The notes beneath the pieces are model-generated. The model was not told the origin of the DNA. It searched no databases and saw only the letters and a list, made by a program, of their open reading frames with translations. DNA of 64,000 nt from Candidatus Omnitrophota bacterium (GTDB lineage Bacteria > Omnitrophota > Gorgyraeia > Gorgyraeales > Gorgyraeaceae): positions 30,275 to 94,274 of the forward strand of contig DNHS01000011.1 of NCBI GenBank assembly GCA_003485765.1, given 5' to 3'. Below, in pieces: positions 58,198 to 64,000 of the stretch. A program made the translations under genes and the position numbers. The first letter of the stretch is position 1, and each line of letters starts with the position of its first letter.

Positions 58198-59044
58198 TAT
58201 GCCTCTATTTGGTAATCCAAAATCTAGAACCCATAATATGCCGCAGAAGCGCAAGGGCGTGCCTGACGGTCAATGGGTAAAGTGCGAAGACTGCGGCGAG
58301 ATCATCTATAAAAAAACTCTTGATGAAAATTTTAAGGTCTGTTCTAAATGCAATTTCCATTTTACACTTGCTGCATACGAGCGCATAAATCAATTCGTTG
58401 ACGAAAATAGCTTTGAAGAATTTGATAAAGACATGAAATCAGGGGATCCTTTAGGTTTCAAAGGCCCTAAAGCGTATCCTGTAAAACTAGAAGAGGACCA
58501 GAAAGCTACAGGTATGATAGATGCCTGCGTGATAGGCAAAGCGCTGCTTGAGGCAAATAAGATTGCTCTAGGCGTCACTGATTCACGTTTCATAATGGGC
58601 ACCATGGGACAGGTGGTAGGCGAGAAGATCACGAGAATCACGGAATACGCTACTGAAAATAAACTGCCTCTAATAATAATATCAGGTTCAGGCGGAGGCG
58701 CCAGGATGTACGAGGGCTTGATCTCTCTAATGCAGATGGCTAAGACGAGCGCTGCCCTTGCCAGACATAATAAGGCCGGCCTTTTATACATTTCAATACT
58801 TACTAATCCTACCATGGCAGGAGTCCTTGCAAGTTTTGCCACGTTGGGCGACATTATAATAGCAGAGCCGAAAGCCCTCATTGGTTTTACGGGTCCTAGA
58901 GTAATAGAGCAGACTATCCGCCAGAAACTTCCAGAAGGATTTCAAACCTCGGAGTTTCTTCTCGAGCATGGCCTTATAGATATAGTCAGCCATCGCAAAA
59001 ACCTTAAAAATATTGTCTTACAGCTTATTACCTATTTATCCTAA
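58187..59044 (+). CDS. accD: Acetyl-CoA carboxylase carboxyltransferase subunit beta
   Basis: AccD and AccA move the carboxyl group from biotin to acetyl-CoA, the first step of fatty acid synthesis. The N-terminal zinc ribbon has CEDCGEIIYKK then CSKCNFHF. The carboxyltransferase core has ISGSGGGARMYEGLISLMQM, LTNPTMAGVLASFATLGD and AEPKALIGFTGPRVIEQT, all conserved. The length of 281-285 residues is normal. The start may be 58187 or the ATG at 58199 just after the DUF1015 stop; neither has a clear ribosome site. accA is not adjacent. Confidence 0.96.
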   Translation: MYFNMPLFGNPKSRTHNMPQKRKGVPDGQWVKCEDCGEIIYKKTLDENFKVCSKCNFHFTLAAYERINQFVDENSFEEFDKDMKSGDPLGFKGPKAYPVKLEEDQKATGMIDACVIGKALLEANKIALGVTDSRFIMGTMGQVVGEKITRITEYATENKLPLIIISGSGGGARMYEGLISLMQMAKTSAALARHNKAGLLYISILTNPTMAGVLASFATLGDIIIAEPKALIGFTGPRVIEQTIRQKLPEGFQTSEFLLEHGLIDIVSHRKNLKNIVLQLITYLS

Positions 59045-59064
59045 AAATGTATCCTAAAAATGTT
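59039..59064. repeat. 13-bp direct repeat over the accD stop
   Basis: TCCTAAAAATGT occurs at 59039-59050 and again at 59052-59063. The first copy includes the accD stop codon, so the second copy looks like a short duplication just before the ABC gene promoter. Confidence 0.8.
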
Positions 59065-59092
59065 TGACATGTTTGCGGAAGTCAGATAAAAT
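59064..59092 (+). promoter_or_regulatory. Promoter of the ABC ATPase gene, predicted leaderless
   Basis: TTGACA (59064-59069), 17 nt and TAAAAT (59087-59092) match the sigma70 pattern. Eight nt follow before the ATG at 59101, so the mRNA should start at or within two nt of the start codon. No Shine-Dalgarno is present. Confidence 0.75.
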
Positions 59093-59100
59093 ATAAATCT

Positions 59101-60204
59101 ATGGCGCAAGTAAGTTTAAAGGATGTTTCCAAGATATATCCTGGCAATATACAGGCTGTTCACACTATAAGCCTTGGCGTTGAGAACAAGGAATTCGTTG
59201 TTTTTGTAGGGCCTTCAGGCTGCGGCAAATCCACTATATTAAGAATGATAGCAGGCTTGGAAGATGTTACAAAAGGCGAAATCTGGATAGGCAATAAGAT
59301 GGTGAATGATGTGCCTCCCAAGGATAGAGACATTGCTATGGTCTTCCAGAATTACGCGCTTTATCCCCACATGACTGTTTACGAAAATATGTCATTTACC
59401 CTCAAACTGCGCAAATATCCTAAATCAGAAATAGATTCCAGAGTTAAAGAAGCAGCTGATATCCTAGGTATCGCCAAACTTTTAAACAGACGGCCCAAGG
59501 AACTTTCAGGCGGCCAGCGCCAGAGAGTCGCGGTCGGCAGGGCCATTGTACGCAAGCCGCTGGTATTTTTATTTGACGAGCCATTGAGCAATCTTGACGC
59601 TAAGATGCGCGTCCAGATGAGAGCAGAATTAAATAAACTCCATATCAGGCTCCAATCTACCATGATATACGTAACCCATGACCAGACAGAAGCTATGACT
59701 ATGGGTAACCGCATAGTTGTAATGAAAGACGGCGTCATTCAGCAGGTAGCAGACCCTATTACGCTTTACGATAAGCCGGTAAATAAATTTGTAGCAGGTT
59801 TCATGGGCTCCCCTCCTATGAATTTTATAAAGGGGAGGATAATCAAAAAAGACTCCAAGTTTTTCTTTACAGAAGAGGGCTTTACTGTGAAGATATTAGA
59901 AGACATGTACAAAAAATTGGCCCATTATGAAGGCAAAGAAATTTTTTTCGGCATAAGGCCTGAAGATATATATGACAAACTTTTTACTTCTCAGGCATCT
60001 TCTGAAAATATAGTAAAAGCCGTTGTTGAAATGGTAGAGCCTATGGGCGCAGAATCATACCTGTATATCACAATCGGAAAAAGCTCGCTTATCGCAAGAG
60101 TAGGGGGGCATGACAAGCCGGAAGTTAATCAGGATATAGACCTTGTGTTTGACATGTCAAAGGCCCACTTCTTCAATAAAGACACAGAAGAAATAATAAT
60201 ATAA
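59101..60204 (+). CDS. MsmX/UgpC-type sugar ABC transporter ATPase
   Basis: The 367-residue ATPase has Walker A GPSGCGKST (residues 37-45), Q-loop VFQNYALYPHMTV, signature LSGGQRQRVAVGRA and Walker B VFLFDEPLSNLDAKMR. The switch histidine is in YVTHDQTEAM. A C-terminal OB/TOBE part (residues 240-365) contains FGIRPEDIYDK. This build is that of MalK/UgpC/MsmX, which energise sugar importers. No permease or binding protein is near, so it may serve several importers, as MsmX does in Bacillus. A ROK sugar kinase lies 3 kb downstream. Confidence 0.93.
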   Translation: MAQVSLKDVSKIYPGNIQAVHTISLGVENKEFVVFVGPSGCGKSTILRMIAGLEDVTKGEIWIGNKMVNDVPPKDRDIAMVFQNYALYPHMTVYENMSFTLKLRKYPKSEIDSRVKEAADILGIAKLLNRRPKELSGGQRQRVAVGRAIVRKPLVFLFDEPLSNLDAKMRVQMRAELNKLHIRLQSTMIYVTHDQTEAMTMGNRIVVMKDGVIQQVADPITLYDKPVNKFVAGFMGSPPMNFIKGRIIKKDSKFFFTEEGFTVKILEDMYKKLAHYEGKEIFFGIRPEDIYDKLFTSQASSENIVKAVVEMVEPMGAESYLYITIGKSSLIARVGGHDKPEVNQDIDLVFDMSKAHFFNKDTEEIII

Positions 60205-60269
60205 ACCTAACCCTGAGCAAGAGAGCCCTTGCGCTGGCTAAACTATAGCGAGCACGTTGAAGGGTGCTT
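60205..60269. other. Short gap with hairpin
   Basis: The gap between the ABC gene and the first GGDEF gene holds a weak inverted pair AGCAC/GTGCT near 60251-60268 and no T-run. GAAGGG near 60259 is the likely ribosome site for the GGDEF gene. Confidence 0.4.
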
Positions 60270-61670
60270 ATGCAATCAGAAGATAAAAACCTCACAACAA
60301 CAATCTTATTATCTAGCATCAGTTTTATAATCGTTTCCTATCTTATTTTCCGCACTAGTCTTCCTAAACTGCCGGATATTTTTTTATATAATCTTATCAT
60401 AATCTTCAGCCTGCATGAGTTCGGGTACAATAGAAGCCTTTTTTTTCTGGGCGCAAGTATTTTTTTGACAATCCTCGTATCTATTACCACGCATTTCTTT
60501 TATGTCTGGAACGTCCCTGTATTTTTTATAACATTTTTAATTGCCGAAAATGAAATAAAGAAACATAACTATCATTCTCATATCATGGAGACTCGTATAG
60601 AAGAGATAAGAGAAAACATCAATATCCTTGAGGATGATCACGCCAGGCATAAAAAAGAAGCCGTATCTTTAGAGAAGAAAGAAGGAAGGTATAATTCCCT
60701 GAAGGATGTCGTTTCTGTGCTTAATTCCACGTTATCCATGGAGGATGTTGCAAGAAAGATAATGGATAATGCTTTTAATATCGTGGGTAAATCAGATTCC
60801 GGCCTTTTATTTTTGGTGGACACCGTAAAACAGGAGTTACACCTCGCTCTTTCAAGAAACAAAATTTCCCCGGAAAAAATAAAAACAAAAAAAGGCGACA
60901 TCCTGGATGACTGGGTTTTCAAACAGCGCCAGGCCTTTCTAACAGAAGACATAAAAAAAGATTTCAGGTTTAGCGAAGATAAGTTTAATGGATACGAAAG
61001 GCTGTTTCGCTCTGTTATTTCGTGCCCCTTAATGGAAGGCCATAAAGTTATAGGCATATTGAGGCTTGAAAACTCTAAGCCTTATAACTATACTTCCGAA
61101 GACCTCAGGCTTTTGGATATTATATGCGATATAGGAGCAGTAAGCCTTCAGAACGCAGCCTTGTATAAAGAGACTCTGGCCCTTGCTATTAGAGATGGCC
61201 TTACAGGCTTATTTTTGAGAAGATATTTTTTGGACAGGCTAAAAGAAGAATTGTCCCATTGTCTTAGGAATAATTCAAGTTGTTCCTTTCTTATGATAGA
61301 CGTAGATAATTTCAAAAATTATAACGATGAATACGGCCACACAGCCGGCGATATGGTACTAAAAGCAATTTCCAAAGTTCTTTTAAATTTTGTAGATTCA
61401 GGAATAGCTTGCCGTTATGGTGGAGAAGAATTTTCAATACTCCTGCCTGATGCTTCGAAAAAAGAGGCGATTCGCATTGCTGATAATATCAGAAAGGCTG
61501 TGAAAAAAGAAGATATAGAGCTTCGCAGAGTAAAGACTCATATTACAGTTTCTATTGGCGTGGCCGCATTCCCGGAAGACGCTAAGATACAGGACGAATT
61601 GATCATGAAAGCTGATGAACGCCTCTATAAAGCCAAGCGCGAAGGGAAAGATAGAGTAGTAATAGATTAA
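60270..61670 (+). CDS. Membrane GAF-GGDEF diguanylate cyclase
   Basis: The 466-residue protein starts with four hydrophobic segments (residues about 10-95), a coiled coil (residues 105-140), a GAF sensor domain (about 150-300) and a GGDEF domain. The active-site loop RYGGEEF (GGEEF at about 384-388) is intact, so it should make c-di-GMP. The product-inhibition RxxD site is missing, since VDSG stands at that place. I prefer the ATG at 60270, six nt after GAAGG; a GTG at 60264 is possible. The sensor ligand is unknown. Confidence 0.92.
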   Translation: MQSEDKNLTTTILLSSISFIIVSYLIFRTSLPKLPDIFLYNLIIIFSLHEFGYNRSLFFLGASIFLTILVSITTHFFYVWNVPVFFITFLIAENEIKKHNYHSHIMETRIEEIRENINILEDDHARHKKEAVSLEKKEGRYNSLKDVVSVLNSTLSMEDVARKIMDNAFNIVGKSDSGLLFLVDTVKQELHLALSRNKISPEKIKTKKGDILDDWVFKQRQAFLTEDIKKDFRFSEDKFNGYERLFRSVISCPLMEGHKVIGILRLENSKPYNYTSEDLRLLDIICDIGAVSLQNAALYKETLALAIRDGLTGLFLRRYFLDRLKEELSHCLRNNSSCSFLMIDVDNFKNYNDEYGHTAGDMVLKAISKVLLNFVDSGIACRYGGEEFSILLPDASKKEAIRIADNIRKAVKKEDIELRRVKTHITVSIGVAAFPEDAKIQDELIMKADERLYKAKREGKDRVVID

Positions 61671-61682
61671 AGAAATGCAGAT

Positions 61683-61722
61683 AGATTGTCATTGCGAGGC
61701 GCCGTAGGCGCCGAAGCAATCT
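61683..61722. repeat. Palindromic element with CGCAATGACA signature
   Basis: AGATTG (61683) and CAATCT (61722) bound an inner pair GGCGCC-gta-GGCGCC. The strand carrying CTCGCAATGACA (complement of 61687-61698) matches sequence inside the giant gene at 15943-15954 and, bar one base, at 27049-27060. It lies just before the start of the second GGDEF gene. Confidence 0.82.
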
Positions 61723-61731
61723 TAAAACATT

Positions 61732-63018
61732 ATGAACCCTTTTATGTATTTTATTTTTTATGTGTTACTTTTGGTTTTAAGCTACAGGGTAAAATTATCC
61801 TGGTCTTTGGTTTTGTCTGGCTTGATAAGCTTCTTTATTTTGATATTCAAAATAAAGAGCGTTTCATACGAGACAGTTTTATTTATTTTATTTTTTAACG
61901 TCATACCTTTTATTACAGAAAAATTCAGAAAAAATTTTAACGCCTATAAATTCCGCATGAGAACCGAACTTGAATCTGTTAGAGAAATCTATGATCGTCT
62001 CCTGCAGGCGGATAAAAAGCAGTTAGAATCAAACCTTGAGATAGAGAGAAAGATGCAGCAGGTCTCCTCTCTATACGAGATATCGAAGGACATGTCTGTC
62101 TGCCTCGCCTTTGAGGACATATTTAATATATTCTCCTCAGTCCTTAAAAAATCATTCAGATTCAGGCTTGCTAGGCTTGTGCTTTTGAAAGGGTCTAAGG
62201 ACGCCATAGATTCTATTTATGAGATTGAGCTTGGGCGCTCTTACGCCAAAGTCGCGCCTGATAATTTTGACAGGGAACTCATAGATATAGTTTTTGAAAC
62301 GCAGAAAGAAATTCTGATCACGTCTCAGGAAGACCTGCCTTTTTTAAGAAGACTCTCTGTTATAAAAAGTTTTGAGACTTTAATAGCCATACCGCTTGTA
62401 TCAGAAGAAAAGATAGTTGGTATACTATATATCGAAAACATTTCCAAGATATATTTCGAAAATTTTATGATTCTCTCAGGCCAGTTTGCAATCGAGCTCC
62501 AGAAGGTAATTCTGTATAAAAAGGTCCAGGAAATGGCTATTACAGATTCACTAACGGAAGTTTCCACGAGGCGCTATTTTTTAGAGAGTTTCAGAGGAGA
62601 GATCCGGCGTTCCATGCGCAGGAAATCCAGCATGTCTTTTCTTATGGTTGATCTGGACTATTTTAAAGAGAAAAATGACAAGTTCGGCCATCTGGTCGGA
62701 GATGTCATACTAAGAGAGATTGCTAAAATTCTTAAATCAAATCTTCGCGAGATTGATATGATCGGCAGATACGGCGGCGAAGAGTTTAGCGTGGTCTTGG
62801 CAGGGATAGACAAAGTTGGCGCATTCCAGGTTGCAGAACGTCTCCGCTCAAGCATTGAACATTCTGTATTTAAGGCATACGATGAAAAAGTTTCTAGTAC
62901 GATTAGTATAGGCATTGCCAGTTTCCCTGAAGATGGCGTGGACGAAAATACCCTCATTGAATCAGCAGACAGGGCTCTTTACAAGGCAAAAGAAGATGGC
63001 CGCAATCGCGTAGAATAG
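61732..63018 (+). CDS. Membrane GAF-GGDEF diguanylate cyclase with I-site
   Basis: The 428-residue paralogue of the preceding cyclase has two or three N-terminal membrane segments (residues 1-60), a coiled coil (70-105), a GAF domain (about 120-265) and a GGDEF domain with GGEEF at 348-352. An RxxD inhibitory site (R339-E-I-D342) sits five residues upstream, so unlike its neighbour it should be feedback-inhibited by c-di-GMP. No Shine-Dalgarno is clear; the palindromic element ends 10 nt upstream. The two genes probably arose by tandem duplication. Confidence 0.92.
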   Translation: MNPFMYFIFYVLLLVLSYRVKLSWSLVLSGLISFFILIFKIKSVSYETVLFILFFNVIPFITEKFRKNFNAYKFRMRTELESVREIYDRLLQADKKQLESNLEIERKMQQVSSLYEISKDMSVCLAFEDIFNIFSSVLKKSFRFRLARLVLLKGSKDAIDSIYEIELGRSYAKVAPDNFDRELIDIVFETQKEILITSQEDLPFLRRLSVIKSFETLIAIPLVSEEKIVGILYIENISKIYFENFMILSGQFAIELQKVILYKKVQEMAITDSLTEVSTRRYFLESFRGEIRRSMRRKSSMSFLMVDLDYFKEKNDKFGHLVGDVILREIAKILKSNLREIDMIGRYGGEEFSVVLAGIDKVGAFQVAERLRSSIEHSVFKAYDEKVSSTISIGIASFPEDGVDENTLIESADRALYKAKEDGRNRVE

Positions 63019-63052
63019 CGAAGCAAAGCTCCGGCGCCAACCTAAAAATCAT

Positions 63053-63081
63053 TTGCATTATTTCCTGACTTAATGTACTAT
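63053..63081 (+). promoter_or_regulatory. Promoter of the ROK kinase gene, predicted leaderless
   Basis: TTGCAT (63053-63058), 17 nt and TACTAT (63076-63081) precede the ATG at 63090 by 8 nt, the same geometry as at 3841/3850 and 59092/59101. Confidence 0.6.
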
Positions 63082-63089
63082 ACTTACCT

Positions 63090-64000
63090 ATGTATACTAT
63101 AGGCATTGACCTTGGCGCGACATTCGTAAAGATGGGCCTTGTAGATGACAAGGGCAAGGTCTGTTTTAGGCGCAAAATCGAGACGCCTCCCAGCTCAAAT
63201 AAAGCCTTTCTTATAGATGCTATTATAGATAATATAAGAGATATTATTAAAGCTTCAAGTAAGAAAGTTTCCGGGGTCGGCATCGGCGTTCCAGGCCCGG
63301 TGGATTCTAAAAAAGGCATTGTTCATTATTTCCCCAATATAAAAGGCTGGGAAGAAGTTCCGCTTAAATCCATATTAGAGAAGAAGTTGAGCTTAGACCT
63401 TGAGCTTGATAATGATGTGAATGCCATGACGCTTGGCGAATTCGTATTCGGCGCAGGTAAATACTGCGATAATTTAGTTTGCCTTACGCTTGGGACAGGA
63501 GTTGGCGGCGGTATTATTATAGGCGGGAAACTTTATAGAGGCGGCTCTATGTGCGCCGGCGAGATAGGCCATATGCCTATCAATGAAACCGGGCCTAAAT
63601 GTAACTGCGGCGGTATTGCCTGCCTTGAAAGGTATATAGGAAATAGATATATACTAGAAAGGGCTAAAAAGGCATTTGGCAGCAATATCACGCTTGAAAC
63701 TTTGACCAGTCTCGCTAAATCTGGCAATAAAAAGGCTATAGCCATCTGGACAGATGTTGCTGAAAAATTAGGCGTAGCTCTTGTAGAAGTTGTCAACTTG
63801 TTAAATCCTGATAAAATTGTTATTGGCGGAGGGGTAAGTAAAGCAGGCTCTCTTATTCTAAACCCGCTCAAAAGACAAATAAAAGGCCGCGCTATGAAAG
63901 ACCAGGCCAAACACGTAAAAATAGTCCTGGCAAAGCTCGGCGCTGACGCAGGCATTATTGGTGCGTCGCTTCTTTATTCTAATGTTACAAAACGAGTATG
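63090..64000 (+). CDS. ROK family sugar kinase, 3' end missing
   Basis: The gene runs off the window after 303 codons. It begins MYTIGIDLGATFVKMG, the phosphate-binding loop, and has VPGPVDSKKG, DNDVNAM (catalytic Asp) and LGTGVGGGIIIGG. The ROK zinc motif follows as GHMPINETGPKCNCGG and CLERY, the CxCGxxxCxE pattern, and VIGGGVSKAG is near the end. This is the glucokinase-like branch of ROK, phosphorylating glucose or a similar hexose. It may work downstream of the sugar ABC ATPase at 59.1 kb. No DNA-binding N-terminus is present, so it is not a ROK repressor. Confidence 0.93.
   Translation, partial: MYTIGIDLGATFVKMGLVDDKGKVCFRRKIETPPSSNKAFLIDAIIDNIRDIIKASSKKVSGVGIGVPGPVDSKKGIVHYFPNIKGWEEVPLKSILEKKLSLDLELDNDVNAMTLGEFVFGAGKYCDNLVCLTLGTGVGGGIIIGGKLYRGGSMCAGEIGHMPINETGPKCNCGGIACLERYIGNRYILERAKKAFGSNITLETLTSLAKSGNKKAIAIWTDVAEKLGVALVEVVNLLNPDKIVIGGGVSKAGSLILNPLKRQIKGRAMKDQAKHVKIVLAKLGADAGIIGASLLYSNVTKRV

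Overview
The window is ordinary bacterial chromosome at both ends with an extraordinary locus in the middle. It looks like a diderm bacterium of the Omnitrophota (Candidatus Omnitrophica) type. The evidence is LptF/LptG-type permeases (an outer membrane with LPS-like lipids), moderate to low GC, many short intergenic palindromes, and above all a single intact reading frame of 10,987 codons; giant surface proteins of this kind are known from Omnitrophota. The assignment is inference; no rRNA is present to confirm it.

Layout. Bases 1-740 are the 3' part of ahcY. A minus-strand operon follows (comF-lptF-lptG, 3736 down to 776). From the divergent promoter region near 3.8 kb a plus-strand run begins: a TPR protein, a PilZ protein, a peptidoglycan-binding lipoprotein, an RluA-type pseudouridine synthase and a CNNM/CorC-type membrane protein, mostly joined by ATGA overlaps. 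A BaiN/HI0933-type flavoprotein and a 77-residue protein come next. At 8.7-11.5 kb lies an accessory cassette with its own promoter and operator repeats: AbiEi-like regulator, AbiEii-like nucleotidyltransferase, PPP-type phosphatase and P-loop kinase. Then come the tRNA modification and GTPase genes miaB-miaA-hflX.

The centre (14.9-51.6 kb) is a near-consensus promoter followed by the 10,987-aa gene and a 1,202-aa gene. The two are in the same reading frame and separated only by one TAA and four codons, so they may be one split or readthrough product of about 12,200 aa. The giant protein has a signal peptide, a TraB/ChaN-like N-terminal domain, several membrane blocks, a Pro/Thr linker, a long coiled coil and a series of enzyme-like modules: two metallo-beta-lactamase folds, a ParB/Srx-like domain, an HD domain, a RelA/SpoT-like HD-synthetase-TGS block, a PRPP-synthetase-like block, an HExxH metallopeptidase-like segment and a HAD phosphatase. 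The 1,202-aa protein adds a second HExxH segment and an FAD reductase domain.

After it come the CIRCE-controlled heat-shock operon hrcA-grpE-dnaK-dnaJ, then fmdB-like, vanZ-like, DUF1015 and accD genes. An orphan MsmX/UgpC-type ABC ATPase, two membrane GAF-GGDEF proteins and a truncated ROK sugar kinase end the window.

Cross-cutting themes are: (1) four genes with clear sigma70-type promoters whose -10 box lies only 6-8 nt before the ATG, implying leaderless transcripts; (2) small palindromic elements, some lying in frame inside genes in the manner of Rickettsia palindromic elements; (3) a c-di-GMP theme (PilZ receptor and two GGEEF cyclases) alongside a possible (p)ppGpp-related module embedded in the giant protein.
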